Below, piece after piece: positions 27,681 through 36,693 of a stretch of 64,000 bases of DNA; the stretch's first letter is position 1; each line of letters starts with the position of its first letter. The notes beneath the pieces were generated by a model that worked only from the letters and a program-made list of their open reading frames with translations, made no database searches and was not told where the DNA came from. Origin of the DNA: Enterococcus canis NBRC 100695 (GTDB taxonomy: Bacteria > Bacillota > Bacilli > Lactobacillales > Enterococcaceae); assembly GCF_001544375.1 (NCBI RefSeq), contig NZ_BCQJ01000003.1, forward strand, positions 248,001-312,000. The letters run 5' to 3'. The translations under genes were made by a program, and so were the position numbers.

Positions 27681-29114
27681 TTAATTTCGTTGTTTACGGA
27701 CGCTCAAGTAGCGGTAAGTCGTTAAAAGCAACGCACCAACACATAAGAGGAACGAGCCAAAGAAGGTGACCCGCATCCCAAAGATAAAGATATCCGGACG
27801 ATCTTGAATAAAGGTGGTCACATGTTGCCCGTAAGCCGCACTCATAGCGTGATAAAGAATCGTTGTCGCTAGGGCTACCCCTGCGACCATCCCAAAATTA
27901 CGCGCAAAGGAATTTAAACTGCCAGCCATCCCTAGGTTTTCCTTGTCCACACTGCTCATCACCGTTGTATTGTTTGGCGATTGGAACAAGGCGTTGCCAA
28001 TCCCCATTAAGCCTGTGGCAATCACGTAATAAAAGAGCGGCGTTGTCAGTCCCATAAACATATACATTAAGGAAGTAATGGACAACAGGACTAGCCCCGC
28101 CACAGTTAAAATTTCAGGGCCCACCTTGTCAGTCAAATAGCCACTGATAGGTGAAAAGATAACCATTAGAAATGGAAAGACCATCATCAAAAGGCCAGAA
28201 TAACTAGCGGACAGCTGTAAGCCATTTTGTAAGTAAAAAGGAATCACCACATTAACAAAAAAGTTAGAGGCAAAAATCATCACCGCCGTCATCAAACTAA
28301 TAGTAAATAACCGATTTTTGAAAATTTTAAAGGCAATCAGTGGTGCCGCTTGTTTCTTTTCTACCATGATAAAAGCCACCAGACTCACCAAAGCTACTAG
28401 AAAACCTAGCACTGGTGTCAACTCTAGGAAGCCGACTTCCTGACCTAAGAAAACGGCCATAAAGAAACTACTAATAAAAAGCGCAAATAGTGCAAAACCT
28501 GGGAAATCGATTTTTTGCTTGGATTTCAACAGATCTTTTGGCAGGAATTTTTCACCAATCAAAATGGTAATAATCCCCACGGGAACGTTGATCCAAAATA
28601 TGTAGGACCAAGAAAAATGGGCTAACAGTAAGCCGCCAATACCTGGTCCGGCAATGGAGCCTAATGATACAAAGGCCCCAATAGAGCCTAAGGCACGACC
28701 ACGTTCAGATAAAGGAAACACTTCGGTAGCGATTCCTGAATTGGTGGCCATCGTCATGGCTGCACCGATTCCTTGAATCACGCGGGCAAATAACAGAAAG
28801 CCTAATGAATGGGGAATCCCACAAAGAAACGAACCTAGTGTAAAAATCAGCGTACCAATGCGATACACTTTGATCTTGCCAAAGCTGTCACCAATCTTAC
28901 CAAATAGCAATAAGAAGGCACAGACCGCGATCAAATAAATCGACACCACCCACTCAGCCTGATTCATCGGTACCGCTAAGTCTTTTGAAATAGTAGGTAG
29001 CGCAATATTCACGATACTAGAATCTAAGGTCGACATAAAAGCAAACATGGCCACTGAAACGAGGATCCACCAACGATTTTTCTGTACGATAGGATCATCT
29101 TGATAACTATTCAT
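27681..29114 (-). CDS. DHA2-family (14-helix) MFS drug exporter
   Basis: A 477-residue membrane transporter with about 14 hydrophobic helices, proton-antiport motif C-like GPGIGGLL and the motif A segment LLFGKIGDSFGKIKVYR after the second helix. Together with DSSIVNIALPTI in helix 1 (motif D1) this is the EmrB/QacA type. Such exporters remove lipophilic cations or drugs, but the substrate is not predictable. It stands alone between terminators with no adjacent regulator. Confidence 0.88.
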   Translation of the reverse strand: MNSYQDDPIVQKNRWWILVSVAMFAFMSTLDSSIVNIALPTISKDLAVPMNQAEWVVSIYLIAVCAFLLLFGKIGDSFGKIKVYRIGTLIFTLGSFLCGIPHSLGFLLFARVIQGIGAAMTMATNSGIATEVFPLSERGRALGSIGAFVSLGSIAGPGIGGLLLAHFSWSYIFWINVPVGIITILIGEKFLPKDLLKSKQKIDFPGFALFALFISSFFMAVFLGQEVGFLELTPVLGFLVALVSLVAFIMVEKKQAAPLIAFKIFKNRLFTISLMTAVMIFASNFFVNVVIPFYLQNGLQLSASYSGLLMMVFPFLMVIFSPISGYLTDKVGPEILTVAGLVLLSITSLMYMFMGLTTPLFYYVIATGLMGIGNALFQSPNNTTVMSSVDKENLGMAGSLNSFARNFGMVAGVALATTILYHAMSAAYGQHVTTFIQDRPDIFIFGMRVTFFGSFLLCVGALLLTTYRYLSVRKQRN

Positions 29115-29164
29115 TTTTTCACATCCTTTACAAAATAAGCAGTCTTAGTGTAGCATTTTTTCCG

Positions 29165-29206
29165 CAAAAAGGGTCTGTCACACTCTCGTGATAACAGACC
29201 TTTTGC
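29165..29206 (-). terminator. Terminator of rnjB
   Basis: Minus strand AAGGTCTGT...ACAGACCCTTTTT directly after the rnjB stop codon; the loop is about 15 bases. Confidence 0.8.
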
Positions 29207-30889
29207 TTATTTTTGACGACGACGTTGTGAGGTTTCCATGATAACTGGCAAAATCACGGGACGACGTTTTGTTTGTTCAAACAAGTAGCGACTCAACTGC
29301 TCGCGAATGTCTTGTTTTAATTTTGACCATTCAAAGTCGTTGCCGGCTAGTGTTTTTTCAACAACTTCTTCCACAATATGGGCACTTTCTTTAATCAAAT
29401 CTTTACTGGTTTTAACATAGACAAAACCGCGAGAAGTGATTTGTGCTTTTGCAATGATCTTTTTTTCACGTCGACTGATGGTTACAACAGCGACGAAAAT
29501 GCCATCTTCGGACAAGATTTTACGGTCGCGCAAGACGATATTGCCAATATCACCCACGCCAATTCCATCAATCATGATATTATCGGCTGGCGTACTACCG
29601 GCTACCGACATCTTGCCTTTTTTGTATTCTAAAATGTCGCCACGACCAGTAATGAAGATATCTTTATAAGGAATCCCTAGCTCATGAGCGATATCCGCAT
29701 GAGCCGCTAATTGCCGATATTCCCCTTGAATTGGGACGACAAATTTAGGCTGCAGCATGTTAAGTAAAAGCTGTAAGTCAGCTGGGTTCGCGTGACCTGA
29801 AACCCGCAGGTTATCCGAGATTTGTTTAACAGTTCCCCCCGCACGGTACACGATATCTTCTGTTTTTGCAACAGTCGTTTCCATCGCCGTGGTTGGTGTT
29901 GTCGTAATATACACCAAGTCGCCTTCTTTAATGCTAACAGAGCGATGTTTGCCGGTTGCCATTCGTTGTAAGGACTTGATAGGTTCACCCATTCGGCCCG
30001 TTTCCAACACTAAAATCTCTTCATCAGGATATTTTTTCATTTCTTTTGTGGTGATTAGTAAGTCTTCACTTGGTAATTTGATTTTTTCTAAACGCATCGC
30101 TGTCCGAATGATACGTTCCAAATCTTGGCCGGTCAAGACAACTTTACGGCCCGCCACATGAGCGGCATCTAAAACTTGCTGCACCCGTTGCAAGTTGCTA
30201 GCAACAGAGGCAACGATAATACGCCCTTCCCAATATTGAATCGTATCTAATACTTCTTCAGCAATTTGCTTTTCCGAAGCGATTTGGGCAGGATTTTCTG
30301 CGTTAGAAGAATCACTCAACAGTGCCAAAACACCCTCTTTGCCAATTTCAGCGATTCGGCCAAAGTCCGTACGATACATTGGAACGGCACTTGGGTCAAT
30401 CTTGAAATCACCCGTGTAAACGATACTGCCTTCTTTGGTTTTCACCACGATTCCTAATGAATCAGGGATGGAATGGGTCGTTTTAAAGAAACTAACAGTG
30501 GCATTGGTAAAGTCGATTTCCGTATGTTCATCAACTACGTGGAAATCTTTGAATTTAGCCGTTTCTTGATGATTATTCACATTTAATTTCGCTAACTCGA
30601 TGGTCAATTCAGAACCAAACACAGGGACTTCTAATTCCCCTAGGAAATAAGGAAGCGCCCCAATGGCATCAGCGTGTCCATGGGTTAAAAAGATACCAGC
30701 CACTCGGTCACGATTTTCTAACAAATAACTGAAATCAGGAATCACGACATCAATTCCTAACAATTCATTTTCCGGATATTTTAATCCGCAATCTAAAATG
30801 AAAATTTCATCTTCCACTTCTGCGATGTACATATTTTTTCCGTGTTCACGGACACCGCCAAGTGGGATGATTTTAATACTACTCAACAT
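29207..30889 (-). CDS. rnjB: Ribonuclease J2
   Basis: A 560-residue metallo-beta-lactamase/beta-CASP ribonuclease that forms a complex with RNase J1 in RNA decay. The metal motif reads HGHADAIG (H70, H72, D74), with alanine 75 where RNase J1 has histidine (HGHEDHIG). That marks it as the J2 paralogue with weakened catalytic activity. The beta-CASP domain includes SGHANPADL. The ATG at 30887-30889 follows AGAGGTGACT. Located 58 bases downstream of asd. Confidence 0.9.
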   Translation of the reverse strand: MLSSIKIIPLGGVREHGKNMYIAEVEDEIFILDCGLKYPENELLGIDVVIPDFSYLLENRDRVAGIFLTHGHADAIGALPYFLGELEVPVFGSELTIELAKLNVNNHQETAKFKDFHVVDEHTEIDFTNATVSFFKTTHSIPDSLGIVVKTKEGSIVYTGDFKIDPSAVPMYRTDFGRIAEIGKEGVLALLSDSSNAENPAQIASEKQIAEEVLDTIQYWEGRIIVASVASNLQRVQQVLDAAHVAGRKVVLTGQDLERIIRTAMRLEKIKLPSEDLLITTKEMKKYPDEEILVLETGRMGEPIKSLQRMATGKHRSVSIKEGDLVYITTTPTTAMETTVAKTEDIVYRAGGTVKQISDNLRVSGHANPADLQLLLNMLQPKFVVPIQGEYRQLAAHADIAHELGIPYKDIFITGRGDILEYKKGKMSVAGSTPADNIMIDGIGVGDIGNIVLRDRKILSEDGIFVAVVTISRREKKIIAKAQITSRGFVYVKTSKDLIKESAHIVEEVVEKTLAGNDFEWSKLKQDIREQLSRYLFEQTKRRPVILPVIMETSQRRRQK

Positions 30890-30947
30890 AGTCACCTCTT
30901 CTATTATACTTTGCTTTTGCTTCTTAGGTACACGTACAAATTTTCTA

Positions 30948-32006
30948 TCAGTTAATGCGGACTAAGTCTAATTTATGCAAACTTTCCGCGATTTGAACAG
31001 AATTCCAGGCAGCACCCTTCAATAAATTGTCAGCTACAACCCACATATGAAAGCCATTTTCTACGTCGACATCTTGGCGAACGCGTCCCACAAAGGTATC
31101 TTTTTGATCCACAGCAAATAATGCTTGGGGATAGCTTTGCTGACTAGGATCATCTACTAAGGTTACCCCTGGTGCTTGTGCCAAAAGACTTTGCACGTCA
31201 GCCACCGTTGCCCCTGATTCTACTGTTTCCAAATAAACCGACTCAGAATGGCCAGTCAAGACTGGAATGCGAACACAAGTGGCTACTACTGAGAGCGCCG
31301 TGTCAGCCATAATTTTTTTGGTTTCATTGATCATTTTCCACTCTTCATAAGTATAGCCATCTTCAGCAAACAAATCGATTTGTGGTAAGGCATTGAAGGC
31401 GATGGGATAATGTTTTTTATCGCCGCCACTAGGTAAGATAGCTGCCGAAAGTTCGGTTGCTGGCGTCCCATCCAAAAAGGTCTGTGCCTGCTCTTTCAAC
31501 TCCGTCATTGCTTTCGCACCCGCCCCGCTGACAGCCTGATAAGTGGACACGATGATTCGACGCAAGCCATAAGCTTGGCGAATCGGTTCCAGCGCCACCA
31601 CCATTTGTATAGTGGAACAATTGGGGTTAGCAATGATTCCTTGATGCTGCCGCAACGCTTTCTCATTCACTTCTGGCACTACTAGTGGTACCGTTGGATC
31701 CATTCGAAAATGACTCGTATTGTCGATCACCACGGCGCCTCTTTTAACGGCTTCCGGTGCGAATGCTTCTGAAATAGAGCCACCAGCACTGAAAAGAGCA
31801 ATATCGACACCTTCAAAAGAAGCCGGCACCAGCTCTTCAATCACTAGCTCGGCCCCACGAAAAGTACGGACTTGCCCTGCTGAACGTTTAGATGCCAATA
31901 GTTTCAAGGAGGCAATCGGCAATGTCGTGGTTTCCAACATTTCGATCATCTTTGTTCCTACCGCGCCTGTCGCGCCAACCACTGCAACATGATAGCCATT
32001 TTTCAT
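30948..32006 (-). CDS. asd: Aspartate-semialdehyde dehydrogenase
   Basis: A 352-residue NADPH-dependent enzyme making aspartate semialdehyde for lysine, diaminopimelate, threonine and methionine synthesis. The dinucleotide loop is [10 protein letters not shown], the catalytic cysteine is in [10 protein letters not shown], and the substrate segment is [20 protein letters not shown] precedes the ATG. rnjB follows. The upstream 180 bases show no recognisable riboswitch. Confidence 0.96.
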   Translation of the reverse strand: MKNGYHVAVVGATGAVGTKMIEMLETTTLPIASLKLLASKRSAGQVRTFRGAELVIEELVPASFEGVDIALFSAGGSISEAFAPEAVKRGAVVIDNTSHFRMDPTVPLVVPEVNEKALRQHQGIIANPNCSTIQMVVALEPIRQAYGLRRIIVSTYQAVSGAGAKAMTELKEQAQTFLDGTPATELSAAILPSGGDKKHYPIAFNALPQIDLFAEDGYTYEEWKMINETKKIMADTALSVVATCVRIPVLTGHSESVYLETVESGATVADVQSLLAQAPGVTLVDDPSQQSYPQALFAVDQKDTFVGRVRQDVDVENGFHMWVVADNLLKGAAWNSVQIAESLHKLDLVRIN

Positions 32007-32192
32007 ACGTGTATTCCTCCTAGGTCCGAAAACCTCGCCTCTTCATTTTACCATAGTTCACCTAAAAATACGGCAAATCCCACGATGAAATGCTCTGGGA
32101 AAAGTTTTTCTGCTGGTTCTTTGTGTATTTGACCTATTTTACTGTATTTTTCTGAAAAGGAAAAGAATTTTATCAGTGTCCTTCACCGCCTC

Positions 32193-32222
32193 TTGACGTG
32201 GCGCGCTGGCTCTTGTTATAGT
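32193..32222 (+). promoter_or_regulatory. luxS promoter
   Basis: TTGACG (32193-32198), 18-base spacer, TATAGT (32217-32222). The ribosome binding site AAGGAGG follows about 14 bases downstream, giving a very short leader. Confidence 0.8.
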
Positions 32223-32249
32223 GGAGCGAAAATACAAGGAGGAATCATC

Positions 32250-32705
32250 TTGGCAAAAGTAGAAAGTTTTCAATTAGACCATAATTTAGTCAAAGCACCT
32301 TATGTGCGGCAGGCAGGCCGTGAGGAACATCAGGGCGCAGTCGTTCAAAAATATGATTTGCGGTTTTTACAGCCCAATCAAGAAGCTATGCCCACTGCAG
32401 CACTGCACACTTTAGAACACCTATTAGCAACTTATTTACGGGATGAACTGTCTGGTATCATTGATATTTCACCTATGGGTTGTCGGACTGGTTTCTATAT
32501 GATCATGTGGGATGGCGCCACTCCTGAAGCAGTTCGCGATGCCCTAGTAACCGTGTTAGAGAAAGTCACGACTACCGAAGTTGTACCGGCCGTTTCCGCA
32601 AAGGAATGTGGCAATTACCGCGACCATTCGCTATTCTCAGCTCAAGAATATGCTCGCCAAGTCTTGGCAAAGGGCATCAGCAGCGATCCCTTCGAACGCA
32701 AATAA
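32250..32705 (+). CDS. luxS: S-ribosylhomocysteine lyase (AI-2 synthase)
   Basis: A 151-residue metalloenzyme converting S-ribosylhomocysteine to homocysteine and the precursor of autoinducer 2. The metal site is HTLEH (H53, E56, H57) plus C120 in KECGNY; the catalytic cysteine is C78 in GCRTGFY. The start is TTG (32250-32252) behind AAGGAGGAATCATC; the open frame upstream covers the promoter and is not coding. It works downstream of MtnN at 9.2 kb in the activated methyl cycle. Confidence 0.97.
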   Translation: MAKVESFQLDHNLVKAPYVRQAGREEHQGAVVQKYDLRFLQPNQEAMPTAALHTLEHLLATYLRDELSGIIDISPMGCRTGFYMIMWDGATPEAVRDALVTVLEKVTTTEVVPAVSAKECGNYRDHSLFSAQEYARQVLAKGISSDPFERK

Positions 32706-32706
32706 A

Positions 32707-32758
32707 AATGGCGTTTCCCTCCAATTGGCTCCATGCCACTGTGGGGAAACGTCATTTT
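32707..32758 (+). terminator. luxS terminator
   Basis: AATGGCGTTTCCC pairs imperfectly with GGGGAAACGTCATT, followed by a TTTTC tract; it reaches into the end of the converging mscS-like gene. Confidence 0.7.
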
Positions 32759-33666
32759 CTTATGCGTAATTGATCCAAAGCCAATTGAATCGCTGATTCT
32801 TTTTGAAAGGCTTGAATCATCTCCTGCTCCAACTGGGTTCTGACCGTCGAGCCATCTTTATAAAAGACCATGTAACGTACTTTTACAATGACCCCTAAAG
32901 GATCACTGGCTACTAAGGTCACCGGCTGAGGATTCCCGTCAAATAAAGGAAATTGGGCCGATTCCCGCGCAAAATCTACCGGTTCAGAAAAAGTCGTCGT
33001 CTTCAAGCCTGCTGTATAACGCTGGGCTACGTCAGCCATGATAGCTAGCGCTCGGTCGATATCACTCTCATACGTCAAGGTGTACTGAATCTCATTCCAA
33101 ATAAAATGGGTCCGTTCAGTATAATTATAGATAGCCTCTTCAAAAATTAGCTTATTAGGCAGTTTAACCGTCCGACCAGTAGGCGACTCTGCATCAAACC
33201 AGTTGGCCAACTCCATTACCGTAAAAAACATCGGTTTGATTTCAATCACTTCACCCTTGATTCCGTCCACTTCAATTCGGTCATAGATCCGAAAGTGGTG
33301 CCGACTGACAATAAAAAACCACCCCGCCAAGTTGATAATCAAATTTTTAATTGATAAACTTGCCAAAAGCAAAAAGCCCATCACAATCAGTAAAAATGAA
33401 TCTAATGCATTAAACCAAACAATCAAAATCGCCACTACTAATACGGCCCGCAGTACATTGTGTAATACCAGGTAAAGTACGCGGTCCCGCTTCATATCTT
33501 TTGCGCTACGGATAAAAATCTTTTTCAGGCCCCACTGGCACAAAAGAAAGAGCAGCCCTAATAACACGGTTACCATGATTTTTCCGGAAAAACTGCCGGA
33601 ATCAGTGACACTATGCTGCATTTCCGTGAGCATTTCTTCTAAAAATGAGCCTAACTCTTGATCCAT
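32752..33666 (-). CDS. MscS-family small-conductance mechanosensitive channel
   Basis: A 304-residue membrane protein with helices at about 25-45, 65-85 and 88-125, followed by a cytoplasmic beta domain containing YDRIEVDGIKGEVIEIK, the MscS signature region. It would release solutes under osmotic downshift. The family is broad and direct gating is inferred, not shown. The gene stands alone. Confidence 0.82.
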   Translation of the reverse strand: MDQELGSFLEEMLTEMQHSVTDSGSFSGKIMVTVLLGLLFLLCQWGLKKIFIRSAKDMKRDRVLYLVLHNVLRAVLVVAILIVWFNALDSFLLIVMGFLLLASLSIKNLIINLAGWFFIVSRHHFRIYDRIEVDGIKGEVIEIKPMFFTVMELANWFDAESPTGRTVKLPNKLIFEEAIYNYTERTHFIWNEIQYTLTYESDIDRALAIMADVAQRYTAGLKTTTFSEPVDFARESAQFPLFDGNPQPVTLVASDPLGVIVKVRYMVFYKDGSTVRTQLEQEMIQAFQKESAIQLALDQLRIRK

Positions 33667-33689
33667 GCGGCCCCTCCTTCCACGAAAGA

Positions 33690-33716
33690 AAAAAGCCCGC
33701 TGTCAGCAGGCTGTCC
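33690..33716 (-). terminator. Terminator of the CsbD-like gene
   Basis: Minus strand AGCCTGC - TGACA - GCGGGCT followed by TTTTT, between the CsbD-like gene and the mscS-like gene. Confidence 0.85.
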
Positions 33717-33777
33717 CTTTAGCATAACAGTTAACCTGCATGCCAAACGGGACAACTGCTAATCAGCGGCCACATCA

Positions 33778-34053
33778 TTATTTTTTAAATTTTTTCTTTA
33801 CATCATCAAAGGCATCTTTAATTTTATCACCAGCGTGATCAGCACCTTCTTTGATATCATGACCGGCTTTTTCAGCGCCTTCTTTCACGTCATCGCCAAA
33901 ATCACGGGCTTTTGATTTCACATCTGCAAAAGCAGATTGCGCTTTGCCTTCTGCTTCTTTACTCTTGTCGTCCGTTACTTTGCCGACACCTGCTTTTGTT
34001 TCACCAACTACTTTATCTTTCGCATCTTCTGCGCGACCTTTTACATCTGCCAT
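33778..34053 (-). CDS. CsbD-like general stress protein
   Basis: A 91-residue, highly charged, probably partly disordered protein made of lysine/aspartate/alanine-rich repeats such as [19 protein letters not shown] and [21 protein letters not shown]. This resembles CsbD-family stress proteins or LEA-like repeats. No catalytic function is expected. GGAGGAATT precedes the ATG. Monocistronic. Confidence 0.75.
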   Translation of the reverse strand: MADVKGRAEDAKDKVVGETKAGVGKVTDDKSKEAEGKAQSAFADVKSKARDFGDDVKEGAEKAGHDIKEGADHAGDKIKDAFDDVKKKFKK

Positions 34054-34122
34054 TTCTAATTCCTCCTTTAGTTTTCTACATAAAGGATAGCATTTCTTAG
34101 AATTATTGACAAAAGATAGCCT

Positions 34123-34722
34123 TTACAGCAAAGCCAACCAGGTTTTTGCTTGGGTGATTTCTGGCATCACGACTTGATGGCCTTGAGACGTTTGGGTCAC
34201 CTGAACCTCAGCCCCGCGTCCTTCCAGCTGCTTCACTAGGGTATTAAAGCTTTCCGGTGAAACGATGGGGTCCCCTTCACCAAAAGAAGCCCAGATTTTT
34301 TTATCTGACAGATCAAACTTTTGACTATCCACCCCTAATGACATGGGATGGAAAAACAAGCCATATCGTAAATCCGTTTCCCGTTCTAATAATAAATGAG
34401 CCGCAATATTGGCGCCATTAGAATAGCCCACTAAGACCCAGTCCTCTAAGGGAATGCCTTGGGCCGCACTTTGTTCTTCAATGGCCGCCAAGAGTTTGTC
34501 GGTTTCTGCTTCTAAGCTTTCGATGTTGAACTGGTTCAACCCATCGCGTTTAAAGAAACGATTCATCCCGTCTTCTTCGATTTCACCACGGAAAGACAGA
34601 ATCGTACAAGCACCATCTAAAAACCGTGCGATATCCACTAACGAATGCTCGTCGCCGCCTGTTCCATGCAGCAGTAATAATTTTTTGCCATTGGCTTCGC
34701 CCGTTTCAAATAAATGTTTCAT
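34123..34722 (-). CDS. Alpha/beta hydrolase, carboxylesterase type (MhqD-like)
   Basis: A 199-residue alpha/beta hydrolase. The oxyanion segment is LLLLHGTGGDEHSL and the nucleophile elbow GYSNG; the late histidine is in SQGHQV and an aspartate in GEGDPIV, giving the Ser-Asp-His triad. Its ATG directly follows the stop codon of the dioxygenase gene, so they are coupled. The pair resembles Bacillus MhqD/MhqO, induced by quinones; the actual substrate is unproven. Confidence 0.82.
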   Translation of the reverse strand: MKHLFETGEANGKKLLLLHGTGGDEHSLVDIARFLDGACTILSFRGEIEEDGMNRFFKRDGLNQFNIESLEAETDKLLAAIEEQSAAQGIPLEDWVLVGYSNGANIAAHLLLERETDLRYGLFFHPMSLGVDSQKFDLSDKKIWASFGEGDPIVSPESFNTLVKQLEGRGAEVQVTQTSQGHQVVMPEITQAKTWLALL

Positions 34723-35676
34723 TTATTCATCTCCTAACTGCAAAGGTCTGATCATCCGTTCAACAAATTCCCGTTGTTCTTCTAAAAAGGGTGGCAATTT
34801 CAAGGTAGTGCCACTTGTTTCGTAAGGCTCATCCACGAAAAAGCCAGGTCCATCAGTACTTAACTCCAACATAATACCTGGTGAAGCACCAAAATAGGCG
34901 GATTTGAAATACAAACGATCGACGGGATCGGTTACCTGAATCTCAAAATGACGAATCCGCTCAATCCAAAAGTCTAAGGATTCCTCGTCGTCTACCCGTA
35001 AAGCTATATGGTGAATACTGCCATAACCAGACTCGCCCGTCTCTTCATCCGATTCCTCCACGATTAAGCTGGCACCATTGCCGCCTTCATCCACTTCGTA
35101 ATAGAGATAGTTTCCTTCTTGGGCTGTCATTTCAAATGCTAAAACATCCCGCAAGACTAGATCTAATAAGCGACCATCTGCTACTTTCATAATCACCGGA
35201 CCTAGTCCAATAATGCCATATTCTGGTGGAACTGGTGATTCGGCCCACGGACGACCACCGGCTTCGCCAGCATCCCATTCGTCTGAAATCAATAAGTATT
35301 CGGCCCCATCGCCATCTTCAAATGGCAAAACCTTCTTACCGAAAAAGAGATACGGTGCCGCCGTCACGATGCCTAATTCAGTAAAGCGCTCCTGCCAAAA
35401 ATCGATTGCTTCGTCAGAACGCACCCGAAAGGTGGCCATGCGTACTTGATTGTTGCCTAAAACCGCTGGACCTTGGTCTGGAAAATCAAAAAAGTCGATA
35501 TCAGTGCCTGGTGTACCAATATCATCGGCAAAATAAAGATGATAGGTTTGAATATCATCGTAATTCAAGGTTCGCTTAATCAAACGTAGTCCTAAAATCT
35601 CCGTAAAAAAACGATAAGCTGTTTCCGCACGGCTTGTCATCCCTGTTACATGATGGATTCCTCTAATTTCATACAT
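34723..35676 (-). CDS. Ring-cleaving dioxygenase, VOC superfamily (MhqO-like)
   Basis: A 317-residue protein made of paired VOC (glyoxalase/extradiol dioxygenase) modules. Conserved metal-binding positions appear in GIHHVTGMTS near the N-terminus and in GSIHHIALRV in the second half, with a glutamate in PGIMLELSTDGPGF. The family includes MhqO-like hydroquinone dioxygenases. It is first in a two-gene operon with the hydrolase. A palindrome at its promoter suggests repressor control. Confidence 0.85.
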   Translation of the reverse strand: MYEIRGIHHVTGMTSRAETAYRFFTEILGLRLIKRTLNYDDIQTYHLYFADDIGTPGTDIDFFDFPDQGPAVLGNNQVRMATFRVRSDEAIDFWQERFTELGIVTAAPYLFFGKKVLPFEDGDGAEYLLISDEWDAGEAGGRPWAESPVPPEYGIIGLGPVIMKVADGRLLDLVLRDVLAFEMTAQEGNYLYYEVDEGGNGASLIVEESDEETGESGYGSIHHIALRVDDEESLDFWIERIRHFEIQVTDPVDRLYFKSAYFGASPGIMLELSTDGPGFFVDEPYETSGTTLKLPPFLEEQREFVERMIRPLQLGDE

Positions 35677-35694
35677 CGTTATCCCTCCATACAG

Positions 35695-35738
35695 CTTACA
35701 TTTAGTAAGTATCTTATCATATCCGCCACTGCCTTCAA
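35695..35738 (-). promoter_or_regulatory. Promoter with palindromic operator for the mhqO-like operon
   Basis: Minus strand TTGAAG (35733-35738), 16-base spacer, TAAGAT (35711-35716). The palindrome CTTAC-TAAAT-GTAAG (35695-35709) lies directly downstream, over the expected transcription start. The binding protein is unknown; a redox or quinone-sensing repressor such as a MarR or HxlR type is a guess from the genes controlled. Confidence 0.62.
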
Positions 35739-35778
35739 AATAGTCTGCTTTCTTCTATTTTACCGTATTCTCAACAAA

Positions 35779-35812
35779 AAAGAATGGATGAGGTTTCCCT
35801 CTCCATTCTCGT
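35779..35812 (-). terminator. Terminator of the galM-fructokinase operon
   Basis: Minus strand AGAATGGAGAGG - GAAA - CCTCATCCATTCT (imperfect) followed by six T, a few bases after the fructokinase stop codon. Confidence 0.85.
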
Positions 35813-35815
35813 GGT

Positions 35816-36685
35816 TTAACTATGCAAAGCGGTTTCCCGTGCTAGCGCTAGACAACCAATAGTACCAGGGTTGTCTGCCAAAGCAGGAGCCACTAGATAC
35901 TGTTCCAAAGGCGGTGTTTTGACGTAGCCTTGCAACAACTCGCTAAAGGCCGTGCGAATCATTGGTAATAATTGTGGTTGCTTCATAACACCACCACCTA
36001 AAACAATCACATCTGGTGCTAACATTAAAGTGGTATTGTAACAGCATTGCGCAATGTAATAAGCCTCCATCGCCCAAATTGGATCATCAGCAGCTAAATC
36101 TTGCCCTTTCGTGCCACTACGACCTTCCAAAGCAGGACCAGCTGCCATGCCCTCTAAACAATCGTGATGGAAAGGACAACTGCCGGCAAAGGTATCTTCA
36201 GGATGTCTTCTCACCAACATATGTCCCATTTCCGGATGGCTAAAGCCCTCCACAAAGCGACCTTCCTGCAAAGCACCGCCACCAACGCCTGTGCCAATCG
36301 TATAATAGACCACACTCGTCCGGCCGACACCTGCGCCTGCCACATATTCTCCATAGGCCGCAGCGTTGACATCAGTGGTCCAAGCTAACGGCAATGGAAA
36401 ATGCTGCTTCATCGTACCAACAAAATCATAATTCTGCCAAGCTAATTTAGGGGTCGAGGTAATATAGCCATAAGTTGGCGAGTCACGATGGACATCAATT
36501 GGTCCAAACGAACCAATACCAATCGCCGCTAGTTCATATTGTTGGAAAAACGCAATGACTTGCGCCATGGTTTCCTCAGGTGTTGTGGTAGGAAAGCTAA
36601 CTCTTTCTAAAATAGTCAATTCTTCATCGCCCACCGCACAAACAAATTTTGTGCCGCCAGCCTCAATACTGCCATATAGTTTCAT
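35816..36685 (-). CDS. scrK: ROK-family fructokinase
   Basis: A 289-residue sugar kinase phosphorylating fructose to fructose 6-phosphate. The ATP loop is SIEAGGTKF (6-14), the catalytic region GSFGPIDV, and a zinc site is formed by H, C, H and C in the segment HPEMGHM...GSCPFHHDC. These features match ScrK-type ROK fructokinases. The ATG at 36683-36685 is preceded by GTGAGG. It follows galM by eight bases. Confidence 0.88.
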   Translation of the reverse strand: MKLYGSIEAGGTKFVCAVGDEELTILERVSFPTTTPEETMAQVIAFFQQYELAAIGIGSFGPIDVHRDSPTYGYITSTPKLAWQNYDFVGTMKQHFPLPLAWTTDVNAAAYGEYVAGAGVGRTSVVYYTIGTGVGGGALQEGRFVEGFSHPEMGHMLVRRHPEDTFAGSCPFHHDCLEGMAAGPALEGRSGTKGQDLAADDPIWAMEAYYIAQCCYNTTLMLAPDVIVLGGGVMKQPQLLPMIRTAFSELLQGYVKTPPLEQYLVAPALADNPGTIGCLALARETALHS

Positions 36686-36693
36686 AAATTGCC

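Noticed and set aside
32007-32192. Lysine riboswitch or T-box upstream of asd
   Set aside because: No recognisable conserved core or terminator-antiterminator pair is visible in this 180-base stretch.
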